Assembly: GCF_001761325.1 (NCBI RefSeq)
Contig: NZ_CP017478.1
Location: forward strand, 2,873,501 to 2,937,500
DNA: 64,000 bases
Origin: Urechidicola croceus
GTDB taxonomy: Bacteria > Bacteroidota > Bacteroidia > Flavobacteriales > Flavobacteriaceae
Direction: 5' to 3'
Part shown: positions 26,110 through 35,642 of the stretch, one piece after another
Layout: each line of letters begins with the position of its first letter
How positions within the stretch are numbered: the first letter of the stretch is position 1
Made by a program: the position numbers and the translations under genes
Notes under the pieces: model-generated
Told to the model about the DNA's origin: nothing
The model's database searches: none
The model's input: only the letters and a program-made list of their open reading frames with translations

Positions 26110-29100
26110 ATGAAGAACAATTTACTTAAAAAAATGTTTTTTGTAGCAATAATGCTGGCTAGTAGCTTCATTTTTGCTCAAACAGTAACTGGAACGGTCT
26201 CGGACAGTAGTGGCCCACTTCCAGGAGCGAACGTTGTGGTTAAGGGAACTACAAACGGAACAACAGCCGATTTTGATGGAAATTACTCTATAAGTAATGT
26301 GCCAGAAGATGGAGTGCTACTTGTAAGTTTTGTTGGGTATGCTACTAAAGAAATTAGTGTAGCAGGTCAGGCAGTAATCAATGTAATTTTAGAAGCAGAC
26401 AATGAACTAGATGAAGTTGTAGTGTTAGGTTATTCTTCTCAAACTAGAGGAGATGTAACTGGTGCAGTATCATCGGTTAATATGGGTGATGCAATAAAGG
26501 CACCAATTGTTAATGCAGCAGAAGCTCTAGATGGTAGAGTAACTGGTGTTACTGTTGTAAATAGCGGTTCACCAGGAGGTACACCAAGAATTAACATTCG
26601 TGGTTTTGGAACAAGTAATAATACTAATCCGTTGTATATAATTGATGGTGTTCAAACTGACGATCCTAATATATTAAACAATATCAATCCATCTGATATT
26701 GATCAGATGAATGTATTAAAAGATGGTGCAGCTGCTATTTATGGTGCAAGAGCGTCCAATGGTGTTGTGATTATCTCAACTAAAAGTGGTGGATATAATA
26801 TGGATAAGGCTGAATTTTCAATTGATATGTATTCAGGTTTTTCTGAAATTACTAATGTTCCTAAAATGCTAAATGCCGAGCAACATTCTCAAATGTTATT
26901 TCAAAGTTTAGTGAATGATGGAGCTAATGTGGCAGATGGTTCTTTATCTCATGGTCAATACGATCCAAATGGTACAGGTACCTTTACAGTGCCTTCATCA
27001 ATTGTAGGTTATACTAGAGTTGAAACATATAATCCATCTATATCATTCTATCCAGCTGGAGTATTAAGTGCGGCAGTTAATCCGGGAGGAACTAATTGGA
27101 TAGATGAATTAACTAGAAGTGCATCAACATCAAATGTGTCATTTTCATTAAGAAATGGAACTGAATCAGGAAAATACTTTATGTCAATTTCTTATCTAGA
27201 TAGGCAAGGTATATTATTAAATACTGGTTTTGAGCGTTTGAGCACTAGATTGAATTCAGAATTTAAAATTGCAGAAAAATTAAAAATAGGAGAGCATATT
27301 AATTTATCTTTTTCTGATACAAAAACAGGAAATGCTGAAGCAATTGAAGGAGCTTTGAGGATGACTCCTTTATTACCAGTTAGGGATAATGATGGGCAAT
27401 TTGCCGGTGTTGCAGGACCAAGTTTAGGTAATACTAGAAATCCTGTAGCTCAAAATTATAGAACTAGAAATGACTATAATAAGAGATTTGCAATTTTTGG
27501 AGATGTTTATATGTCGTATGACATATTAGATGAATTAACTTTCAAAACAACACTTGCAGGAGGGATGAGTGCTTTTGATGGTAGATATTTTACAGAACTA
27601 GATCCAGAACATGGAGAGCCAATTTCTACAAATACATTGCAAGAAATGGATCAATCTGCATATAATTGGAGTTGGAGTAACGTTGTGAATTTTGATAAAT
27701 CATTTGGAGAACATGATTTAAATGTCTTAGTAGGTGTTGAAGCTTTAAAAGACGGTGGTAAAGGAAAAGATGTTTCTCGTACAGGATATTTATTTGAAGA
27801 CCCTAATTATTATTTATTAAGTAATGGGTCTGGGGCTATTGCTATTGATGGAGATGATACATATGATTTTTATAATACATTGTTTTCAATATTCGGAACA
27901 GCAAACTATTCATTTCAAGATAAATATTTCTTAACAGCAACAGTTCGTCGTGATGAATCTTCACGTTTCTTAGGTGAAAATAAGAGTGATATTTTCCCTT
28001 CATTTAGTGCCGGATGGGACTTAAGTAATGAAGATTTTTATCCAGAAGATGCTTTTGTTAATAGATTGAAAATTAGAGGTTCTTGGGGTGAGTTAGGTAA
28101 TCAAACACTACCTGCAAGTAACCCAACAATTAATATTTCAAATGTTAGCGAATCTACTGGAGGATATTCATTTACTGGAGGTTCTTCAGGTATTGCAACA
28201 GGAGCAATTTTAAATCAAGTTGGTAATCCTGACTTGAAATGGGAAACAAGTGTTACTACCAATTTTGGTGTTGATTTAGGAATGCTTAACAATAGATTAA
28301 CAGTTTCTGCAGAAGTGTTTAGTATCAAAACGAAAGATTTAATTACTAGAGATTTTAGTTTAATTAGCACAACAGCAATTGATGCAAATCCACCTTTAGT
28401 AAATTTAGGTGATATTCAAAATAAAGGATTTGATTTAGCAATTGGATATAGTGATCAAACTGAATCAGGTTGGTCTTATGGTATTAGTGCCAATATTTCT
28501 CATTATAAAAATGAAGTTTTAAAATTAATTAATGGCGCACCAGTTAGTGGAAGAACTAATGATTTGAGAGGTCAAACACCTACTAGAACTGAAGAAGGTG
28601 AGCCAATCTCATTTTTCTATGGTCGTAATGTAATAGGGTTTACTGATACTGGTAGATTTGCTTACGAAGATGTAGATGGAGATGGAGATACTGATGACGA
28701 TGATAGAACTAAATTAGGTTCTCCACATCCAGATTTTACTTATGGAATTAATTTGAATACAAGTTATAAATCTTTTGACGCATCTTTATTTTTCACAGGG
28801 TCACAAGGAAATGATATTTATAATTTCAATAAATTTTACACAGATTTTCCAGCATTCGTAAACGGAAATAGAAGTGTAAGAGTTTTAGATTCTTGGACAC
28901 CAACTAACACAGATGCAACTTTACCTGCATTATCAGGAGCAATAACAAATAATGAAGGAGATCCAAATTCGTATTATGTTGAAGATGGTTCGTTCCTTAA
29001 ATTGAAAAATGTTCAATTAGGATATACATTACCTACAGCAGTTACAGACAAATTAAGTATGAGTTCTTTACGTTTTTATGTACAGGCTTCAAATTTATTT

Positions 29101-29226
29101 ACAATTACCAAATATGAAGGATTTGATCCAGAAATAATTTCTCAAGATAACTTAAGTTTAGGTATAGATAACAGAGTTTACCCAATCTCAAGAATATTTT
29201 CATTGGGAGCTAACATTAAATTTTAA
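26110..29226 (+). CDS. susC: SusC/RagA-family TonB-linked outer-membrane glycan importer
   Basis: A 1038-residue outer-membrane protein. Signal peptide ends at IFAQ; residues 24-105 are a carboxypeptidase-regulatory-like (CarboxypepD_reg) domain (TVTGTVSDSSGPLPGANV, NPP-type SISNVPEDG). The TonB box region is DELDEVVVLGY, the plug holds INIRGFGTSN, PLYIIDGV and ASNGVVIISTK, and the remainder is the beta-barrel ending in a C-terminal aromatic (LGANIKF). It imports oligosaccharides together with SusD, 5 bp downstream. Substrate is inferred to be manno-oligosaccharides from the hydrolases in the locus. A LacI-type operator lies upstream. Confidence 0.95.
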   Translation: MKNNLLKKMFFVAIMLASSFIFAQTVTGTVSDSSGPLPGANVVVKGTTNGTTADFDGNYSISNVPEDGVLLVSFVGYATKEISVAGQAVINVILEADNELDEVVVLGYSSQTRGDVTGAVSSVNMGDAIKAPIVNAAEALDGRVTGVTVVNSGSPGGTPRINIRGFGTSNNTNPLYIIDGVQTDDPNILNNINPSDIDQMNVLKDGAAAIYGARASNGVVIISTKSGGYNMDKAEFSIDMYSGFSEITNVPKMLNAEQHSQMLFQSLVNDGANVADGSLSHGQYDPNGTGTFTVPSSIVGYTRVETYNPSISFYPAGVLSAAVNPGGTNWIDELTRSASTSNVSFSLRNGTESGKYFMSISYLDRQGILLNTGFERLSTRLNSEFKIAEKLKIGEHINLSFSDTKTGNAEAIEGALRMTPLLPVRDNDGQFAGVAGPSLGNTRNPVAQNYRTRNDYNKRFAIFGDVYMSYDILDELTFKTTLAGGMSAFDGRYFTELDPEHGEPISTNTLQEMDQSAYNWSWSNVVNFDKSFGEHDLNVLVGVEALKDGGKGKDVSRTGYLFEDPNYYLLSNGSGAIAIDGDDTYDFYNTLFSIFGTANYSFQDKYFLTATVRRDESSRFLGENKSDIFPSFSAGWDLSNEDFYPEDAFVNRLKIRGSWGELGNQTLPASNPTINISNVSESTGGYSFTGGSSGIATGAILNQVGNPDLKWETSVTTNFGVDLGMLNNRLTVSAEVFSIKTKDLITRDFSLISTTAIDANPPLVNLGDIQNKGFDLAIGYSDQTESGWSYGISANISHYKNEVLKLINGAPVSGRTNDLRGQTPTRTEEGEPISFFYGRNVIGFTDTGRFAYEDVDGDGDTDDDDRTKLGSPHPDFTYGINLNTSYKSFDASLFFTGSQGNDIYNFNKFYTDFPAFVNGNRSVRVLDSWTPTNTDATLPALSGAITNNEGDPNSYYVEDGSFLKLKNVQLGYTLPTAVTDKLSMSSLRFYVQASNLFTITKYEGFDPEIISQDNLSLGIDNRVYPISRIFSLGANIKF

Positions 29227-29231
29227 TTAAA

Positions 29232-30923
29232 ATGAAAAAAAGAATAATATATTTCGCATTGCTAATTGGTTTATTAGCATGCTCGGATGATTTTACTGAG
29301 TCTCCTGCAGTTGGAGCACTTAGTGATAGTGCACTTCAAAATGCAGTTGGTGTTGATTTGATGTTAACAGGAGCATATTCTGTTCTTGATGGTACTAGAG
29401 CTAATGGTTTTGGAGAAGGTTGGGCAACATCAGGAGACAATTGGATTATGGATGTAATGTCGGATGATGCACACAAAGGAAGTACAGATGGTGATCAGCC
29501 TGAGTTATTTAATTTAGAGACTATGAGTTGGTCAACAGGTAGCTCATATTTTCTTGGAAAATGGGGTGTTGTATTTGCAGGAGTTAATAGAGCAAATGCA
29601 GTTATTGCCTTAATTAATAGTATCGAAGAAGGCGATTTTTCAGCACAATTGGCTGAGGCTCGCTTTTTAAGAGGACATTATAATTTTGAATTGCAGAAAA
29701 TGTGGGGAAATGTTCCATATATTTCTGATGAAAATTATGCGAATACAGAATTTAATCAACCAAATCCAGGTCCAATCTGGGATCAGATTGAAGCAGATTT
29801 TGATTATGCTATGAATAATTTACCAACAACACAAGATTTTCCTGGTAGACCAACTTCATGGGCAGCAAAAGCATTTTTAGGAAAAGCACATTTACATCAA
29901 TCAGAATGGGATGATGCATTTACCTTATTAAATGATGTTGTAGCAAATGGACCATATGATTTAATGGCAGATTATGTAGATAATTTTCGCTTAGCAGGAG
30001 ATAATAGTGTTGAGTCAATCTTTTCTATACAATTTGCAGCTGATGATGGGCAATCATATAATGGTAATGCTCAAGGAGCGTTAAACTTTCCTAATCCAGG
30101 ACCTTTCGGTTCTTGTTGTGGATTTTACCAGCCAACTCAAGATTTGTTAAATGCATTTCAAACAGATGGTAGCGGTTTACCATTGCTAGATACATATAAC
30201 CAAACAGATGTTAATAGCGATTTTGCAATTGATTCAAGTTCGCCATTTACACCATTTGACGGTCCTTTAGATCCTAGAGCAGATTATACAGTAGGAAGAA
30301 GAGGTATTGATTATAACGGTTATGGTGAGCATATTGGTAACGATTGGATTCGTGCTGAGTATACTGATATTTCAGGGTCATATTTACCAAAAAAGAATGT
30401 TTATTGGGAAGGTGAGGCTGATAATCAAGCAACTGGTGCTTGGGGGCAACAACTATCAGGTGTAAACTACCATATTATGAGATTTGCTGACGTATTATTA
30501 ATGGCAGCAGAAGCTGCTGTTGAAAAATCAAGTCCAAATTTACCTTTGGCTATGGATTATGTAAATAGAGTAAGAGATAGAGCCAAAAACTCAAATTATA
30601 TGCAAGCAGTAGATGGTTCTGGTGATGCTGCAAATTATGTAATTGATACATATACATCTTTTGCTGATCAGGCGTTTGCAAGAAAAGCAGTACGTTTTGA
30701 ACGTCGTGTAGAATTAGGTATGGAAGGTCATAGGTTATTTGATTTAAGAAGATGGGGTAATTATGTTGATGTTATGACAGAGTATAATACCAATGAAGCA
30801 AGAACAATTCCGCCTTTTGGAACAAAAGCAGGATCATATTCTGCAACTAATTTATTATTCCCAATTCCAATTAATGCAATTGATCAAAGTGGAGGAGTTC
30901 TAACTCAAAACCCAGGTTTTTAA
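29232..30923 (+). CDS. susD: SusD/RagB-family surface glycan-binding lipoprotein
   Basis: A 563-residue lipoprotein: signal LLIGLLAC with Cys17 followed by Ser-Asp-Asp, which resembles a surface-export signal. SusD/RagB features include ARFLRGHYNFEL, the TPR-like PTSWAAKAFLGKAHLHQSEWDDAFTLL and the C-terminal FERRVELGMEGHRLFDLRRWG. It forms the lid of the SusC transporter and captures the glycan. The gene follows susC by 5 bp and ends in a strong terminator. Confidence 0.95.
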   Translation: MKKRIIYFALLIGLLACSDDFTESPAVGALSDSALQNAVGVDLMLTGAYSVLDGTRANGFGEGWATSGDNWIMDVMSDDAHKGSTDGDQPELFNLETMSWSTGSSYFLGKWGVVFAGVNRANAVIALINSIEEGDFSAQLAEARFLRGHYNFELQKMWGNVPYISDENYANTEFNQPNPGPIWDQIEADFDYAMNNLPTTQDFPGRPTSWAAKAFLGKAHLHQSEWDDAFTLLNDVVANGPYDLMADYVDNFRLAGDNSVESIFSIQFAADDGQSYNGNAQGALNFPNPGPFGSCCGFYQPTQDLLNAFQTDGSGLPLLDTYNQTDVNSDFAIDSSSPFTPFDGPLDPRADYTVGRRGIDYNGYGEHIGNDWIRAEYTDISGSYLPKKNVYWEGEADNQATGAWGQQLSGVNYHIMRFADVLLMAAEAAVEKSSPNLPLAMDYVNRVRDRAKNSNYMQAVDGSGDAANYVIDTYTSFADQAFARKAVRFERRVELGMEGHRLFDLRRWGNYVDVMTEYNTNEARTIPPFGTKAGSYSATNLLFPIPINAIDQSGGVLTQNPGF

Positions 30924-30943
30924 TAGTAACTATAAATTTAATG

Positions 30944-30976
30944 AAAAAACAGCGTGGTTAACACGCTGTTTTTTTT
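30944..30976 (+). terminator. Terminator after susD
   Basis: AACAGCGTG / CACGCTGTT stem with a GTTAA loop and a run of eight Ts. Confidence 0.85.
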
Positions 30977-31050
30977 GTTTACAATTTTTTTTTACACTAA
31001 AAAAAATGTAGTTTTAAAACTTCTTAATCCTAATTATCTATAACTATCTA

Positions 31051-34000
31051 ATGAAAAAAGAAATAATAATTTTACTACTTTCTATTGTACTTGTCAGTTG
31101 TTCAAAAAACAATGATAGCAATAAGAAAAATGACCATAAGATTTTTGAAAGTTTAAGTCATTTGAAAACAAAAATTGATTTTCAAAACCTTCTAAATGAA
31201 AATGATTCGTTAAACTATATGAATTACGCCTACATGTATATGGGTGGAGGAATTTCAGTAGGAGATATAAATAATGACGGTTTAAAAGATGTTTATTTTA
31301 CTGGTAATATGGTTTCAAATAAATTGTACTTAAATAAGGGTAATTTAGAATTTGAAGATATTACCGAAAGTGCTGGAGTGGGAGGTGATAATAGATGGTA
31401 TACTGGTGCAACAATGGCCGATGTTAACGGTGATGGTTTTTTAGATATTTATTGTTCGGTTAGTGGAAAGTTTAAGCCAAAGGTAAACCAACTATTTATT
31501 AATAATGGTGATGGTACATTTCTTGAAAAAGCCGAAGAATACGGATTAGATGATATTAGTAGTAGTGTTCAAGGAACTTTTTTTGACTATGATAAAGATG
31601 GAGATTTAGATTTATATGTTGCTAATTATCCACCAATGCCTTTTAATGCGCCAGAATTTTCTTACAAATTTAGAATGGCAAATTTAAAGCATGAAGAGTC
31701 AGATCATTTATACAGAAATGATGGTGGTAAATTTACAGATGTAAGTTTAGCATCAGGGATTAAAAATTTTGGATTGTCATTAAGTGCTACAATTGGAGAT
31801 TTAAATAATGATTCTTGGCCAGATATTTATGTTTCTAATGATTTTATGTCGCCAGATTATATGTTTATAAATAACCACGATGGTACTTTTAAAGAAGTAA
31901 TAAAACAAGCAACATCTCATACTGCTTTTTATGGTATGGGAGTTGATATTTCTGATATTAACAATGATGGAAATTTAGATATTTTTCAAGTCGATATGGA
32001 TGCCAAAACCAATCGCCGTAAAAAAGCAAATATGGCAAGTATGAACCCTAGATTATTTTGGTCTACAGTTAATTCAGGTTTTCATTATCAATACATGCAC
32101 AATACCCTACAATTAAATTCAGGTTTCACAAAAGAAGGTATTCCTCATTTTTCTAATATTTCAAGGCTTACAGGAACTTCATCAACCGATTGGAGTTGGG
32201 GACCTTTGTTTGCAGATTTTGATAATGATGGATATAAAGATTTATATGTTTCTAATGGAACTAGAAGAGAGGTCAATAACAATGATTTTTTTGATAGTAT
32301 TAAAACTGTTAAACTCAAAAAAGAAGATTTACTAGAATTGTCATTAAAAATCCCATCAGAAAAAATAGACAATTTCATGTATAAAAATAATGGAAACCTA
32401 GATTTTGAAAGAGCCAATAAAAGGTGGGGAATTGAGTTTGAAGGATTTTCAAATGGCGTTGTTTATGCAGATTTAGATAATGATGGAGATTTGGAAATAA
32501 TAACTAATAACATTGATGATTATGCAGCTGTATTTGAAAATAAGAGCTCTGAAACAAATAATTATATTACTGTTAAGTTTGAAGGAGGAAAAGGAAATAA
32601 AGTTGGTTTAGGTAATAGAGTTTACGTTAAAACAGGAGAAAATAATCAATTACAAGAATTAACACTAACAAGAGGTTTTCAATCTTCAGTTGCACCTGAA
32701 TTGCATTTTGGACTGAGTAATTTCGATAAAATAGATGAGTTAAAAGTTGTTTGGGTAGATGGTAAAACACAAGTTCTTAATAATGTTTCAGTAAATCAAA
32801 CTTTAGTTTTTAAAAATGAAGACGCAATTGAAATCACAGAACAAAATAAAGAACTAAAAAATATTTTTGATTCGAGTAAAAGTAATTTATTTCCAGTTCA
32901 TAAGCATACTGAAAATTATAATGATGACTTTGAAAAACAAGTGTTATTACCTCATAAAATGTCAATGTTTGGTCCTGCTTTGGCAGTAGGTGATTTAAAT
33001 GGTGATGGATTGGATGACTATTTTGTTGGAGGAGCCTCAAATTATTCTGGAGAAGCTTTTTATCAAACTGAAACAGGATTTGTAAAAAAGGAAATAACAG
33101 CATTAGAAGAAGATGCAATGTCAGAAGATATTGGAGCAATTATTTTTGACGCCGATTTAGATGGAGATAATGATTTATATGTTGTAAGTGGAGGTTACGA
33201 GTTTAATGTTAACTCAAAGAGATTACAAGATCGGCTGTATATTAATACAGGACAAGGAGAATTTGTAAAAGCAAAAGAGGGAGTTTTGCCATCAATAACA
33301 TCAAGTGGTTCTAAAGTTTATAATATCGATTTTGATAAAGATGGTAAGGAAGATTTATTAGTATTAGGAAGACAGGTTCCTGGAGATTATCCAAAACCAA
33401 CAAGCAGTTATATTCTTAAAAATAACAGTACAAAAGAAAATGTGTTATTTGAAGATGTTACTACATCATCTATCAAAGAATTTGAAAATTTAGGAATGGC
33501 TACAAGTGCTATTATTACCGATTTTAATAAAGATGATTGGCAAGACATAATTATCGTAGGAGAATGGATGCCTATTCGAGTATTTAAAAATATCAAAACC
33601 GGATTTAAAGAAGTTACTAAAGAAATGGGATTGAACAATGACACAACTGGTTGGTGGTGGAGTATTCAAGAAGGAGATTTTGATAAAGATGGAGATATGG
33701 ATTATATTGTTGGAAATAATGGTTTGAATTATAAATATAAAGCTTCAGATGAGGAAACTTTTGATATTTTCATTAACGATTTTGATAGGGATAATAAAGA
33801 TGATATTGTTTTGAGTTATTATAATGATGGTGAGCAATATCCAGTAAGAGGTAGAGAATGTTCTTCTCAGCAAATTCCAGCTATTAAAAAGAAATTTGAA
33901 AATTATGAAAGTTTTTCAGAAGCAACACTTGTAGATGTTTACACTAAGAATGACTTAGAAAAGTCTATACATTATCAAGTAAAATCGTTTGCTAGTGTAT

Positions 34001-34353
34001 ATCTTGAAAACGATAATGGAAAATTTAATATTCACAAGTTACCAATAGAAGCTCAAATGTCAAGTATCAATCAAATTTTGATAAATGATTATGATAATGA
34101 TGGAAATTTAGATGCGCTATTAGCAGGTAATTTATACGCTTCTGAAGTTGAAACTCCAAGAAACGATGGTAGTTATGGTGTCTATTTAAAAGGAAGTGGA
34201 AATGGTACATTTGTGTCAATACCATCTATAGAAAGTGGGTTTTTCACTCCAGGTGATGTAAAAGACATGGCAACTATTAAAGTGAAAGATGATGAATATA
34301 TTATTTCTGCCAAAAATGATGATTTTCTTCAATTCACGAAGATTTTGAAATAG
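31051..34353 (+). CDS. VCBS/FG-GAP and ASPIC/UnbV repeat lipoprotein
   Basis: An 1100-residue lipoprotein (lipobox IVLVSC, Cys17). It has many FG-GAP/VCBS-type calcium-binding loops such as DINNDGLKD, DVNGDGFLD, DYDKDGDLD, DINNDGNLD and DLDNDGDLE, consistent with two seven-bladed propellers. Between them, at about residues 500-590, is an ASPIC/UnbV module (LTRGFQSSVAPELHFGL, LKVVWVDGKTQVL). The role of such proteins in PULs is not known; glycan binding at the surface is a guess. It lies between susD and the two mannanases with its own terminator. Clear paralogues are at 55869, 59110 and 62461. Confidence 0.88.
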   Translation: MKKEIIILLLSIVLVSCSKNNDSNKKNDHKIFESLSHLKTKIDFQNLLNENDSLNYMNYAYMYMGGGISVGDINNDGLKDVYFTGNMVSNKLYLNKGNLEFEDITESAGVGGDNRWYTGATMADVNGDGFLDIYCSVSGKFKPKVNQLFINNGDGTFLEKAEEYGLDDISSSVQGTFFDYDKDGDLDLYVANYPPMPFNAPEFSYKFRMANLKHEESDHLYRNDGGKFTDVSLASGIKNFGLSLSATIGDLNNDSWPDIYVSNDFMSPDYMFINNHDGTFKEVIKQATSHTAFYGMGVDISDINNDGNLDIFQVDMDAKTNRRKKANMASMNPRLFWSTVNSGFHYQYMHNTLQLNSGFTKEGIPHFSNISRLTGTSSTDWSWGPLFADFDNDGYKDLYVSNGTRREVNNNDFFDSIKTVKLKKEDLLELSLKIPSEKIDNFMYKNNGNLDFERANKRWGIEFEGFSNGVVYADLDNDGDLEIITNNIDDYAAVFENKSSETNNYITVKFEGGKGNKVGLGNRVYVKTGENNQLQELTLTRGFQSSVAPELHFGLSNFDKIDELKVVWVDGKTQVLNNVSVNQTLVFKNEDAIEITEQNKELKNIFDSSKSNLFPVHKHTENYNDDFEKQVLLPHKMSMFGPALAVGDLNGDGLDDYFVGGASNYSGEAFYQTETGFVKKEITALEEDAMSEDIGAIIFDADLDGDNDLYVVSGGYEFNVNSKRLQDRLYINTGQGEFVKAKEGVLPSITSSGSKVYNIDFDKDGKEDLLVLGRQVPGDYPKPTSSYILKNNSTKENVLFEDVTTSSIKEFENLGMATSAIITDFNKDDWQDIIIVGEWMPIRVFKNIKTGFKEVTKEMGLNNDTTGWWWSIQEGDFDKDGDMDYIVGNNGLNYKYKASDEETFDIFINDFDRDNKDDIVLSYYNDGEQYPVRGRECSSQQIPAIKKKFENYESFSEATLVDVYTKNDLEKSIHYQVKSFASVYLENDNGKFNIHKLPIEAQMSSINQILINDYDNDGNLDALLAGNLYASEVETPRNDGSYGVYLKGSGNGTFVSIPSIESGFFTPGDVKDMATIKVKDDEYIISAKNDDFLQFTKILK

Positions 34354-34382
34354 AAGACAAAAACAAACAGAATTTATTCAAT

Positions 34383-34418
34383 AAATGCTCAAATCGTATA
34401 AGTTTGAGCATTTTTTTT
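34383..34418 (+). terminator. Terminator after the VCBS/ASPIC gene
   Basis: AATGCTCAAA / TTTGAGCATT stem followed by eight Ts. Confidence 0.85.
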
Positions 34419-34450
34419 GTTCTAAATTTGAAGAAATAAATTAACTAATT

Positions 34451-35584
34451 ATGCAACAAAAGAATTTAAGAAATATTTCAATAGTATTTATAGCGGTTTT
34501 GATGTTTTCATGTAAGCCCAAAAAGGCTGATGAAACGGTTGAAGTCATTGAAGAAAATCCTATTCAATTTGTGGATAAGGATCTTACCCAAGAAACAAAG
34601 CAACTTAGAAATAAATTAGAAGTAATTGCTAGTAAAGGAATTGCTTTTGGTCATCAAGATGCTACGGCTTATGGAATTGGGTGGAAACACTCAGGCTTCC
34701 CTAGTGATAGTGACGTAAAAAAAGTTACAGGTGATTTTCCTGCAATGTTTGGTTTTGAGTTGGGAGATTTAGAATTAGGTAAAGCAACAAATTTGGATTC
34801 TGTCAACTTTGATTTAATGAAAAAATTAATCATTGAAGCGGATAAAATGGGTGGACTTATTTCTGTTAGTTGGCATATGAATAATCCTGTTAATGGTAAT
34901 AATTCATGGGATAAAACAGAAACAATTTCTAAACTTTTAAAAGGAGGAACTCATAGGGATAAATTTGAAAACTATGTAAGCAAAGTAGCAGATTTCTTTT
35001 TAGATTTAAAAGATGAAGATGGAAATTTAGTTCCTGTTATATTCAGACCTTGGCACGAAATGTCAGGAAGTTGGTTCTGGTGGGGAGGTGAGAATACAAC
35101 ACACGAACAATACAAGCAATTTTTTAGAGAAACTGTTGAGTTATTTAGAGATAGATATAATGTGCATAATTTACTATATGTGTATTCTCCGGATAAAATT
35201 CAAACGGAAGAAGAATATATGGCTTACTATCCTGGAGATGAATATGCAGATATTATTGGTATTGATATCTATGATTTTGGAGATGGAAAACATATTGAAA
35301 GAGTTCAAAATTCATTAGCGATTGTTAAAAAAGTTGCTGATGAAAAAGGGAAGTTGTTTGCATTTACAGAGACTGGTAGAGAAAAAATTAATCCATCAAA
35401 TTGGTACACATCTGTTGCATATCCAGGAATTAAAAACAGTGGTGCAGCCTATATGTTTGTTTGGAGAAATGCTAATTTAGGTCATTTCTACGCTCCGTAT
35501 CCAGGTCATGAATCGGTTGAAGATTTTATAGAATTTAAGAATAAACCCGATATTCTATTTTTAGAAGATATCAAAGGACTGTAA
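34451..35584 (+). CDS. GH26 beta-mannanase lipoprotein
   Basis: A 377-residue lipoprotein (lipobox ending VLMFSC, Cys21). The GH26 endo-beta-1,4-mannanase pattern is clear: IAFGHQDATAYGIGW near the start, FPAMFGFELGD, SVSWHMNNP, the acid/base Glu203 in RPWHEM and the nucleophile Glu307 in FTETGRE. It cuts internal beta-1,4-mannosidic bonds, probably at the cell surface or outer-membrane inner face. Followed by a terminator and then a GH5 mannanase, so the two enzymes are separate transcripts. Confidence 0.93.
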   Translation: MQQKNLRNISIVFIAVLMFSCKPKKADETVEVIEENPIQFVDKDLTQETKQLRNKLEVIASKGIAFGHQDATAYGIGWKHSGFPSDSDVKKVTGDFPAMFGFELGDLELGKATNLDSVNFDLMKKLIIEADKMGGLISVSWHMNNPVNGNNSWDKTETISKLLKGGTHRDKFENYVSKVADFFLDLKDEDGNLVPVIFRPWHEMSGSWFWWGGENTTHEQYKQFFRETVELFRDRYNVHNLLYVYSPDKIQTEEEYMAYYPGDEYADIIGIDIYDFGDGKHIERVQNSLAIVKKVADEKGKLFAFTETGREKINPSNWYTSVAYPGIKNSGAAYMFVWRNANLGHFYAPYPGHESVEDFIEFKNKPDILFLEDIKGL

Positions 35585-35591
35585 AAATTCC

Positions 35592-35617
35592 GCCCAATGT
35601 TTTGCATTGGGCTTTTT
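35592..35617 (+). terminator. Terminator after GH26
   Basis: GCCCAATG-TTTTG-CATTGGGC followed by five Ts. Confidence 0.85.
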
Positions 35618-35642
35618 AATAGATTTTAATTAAATATAAATA

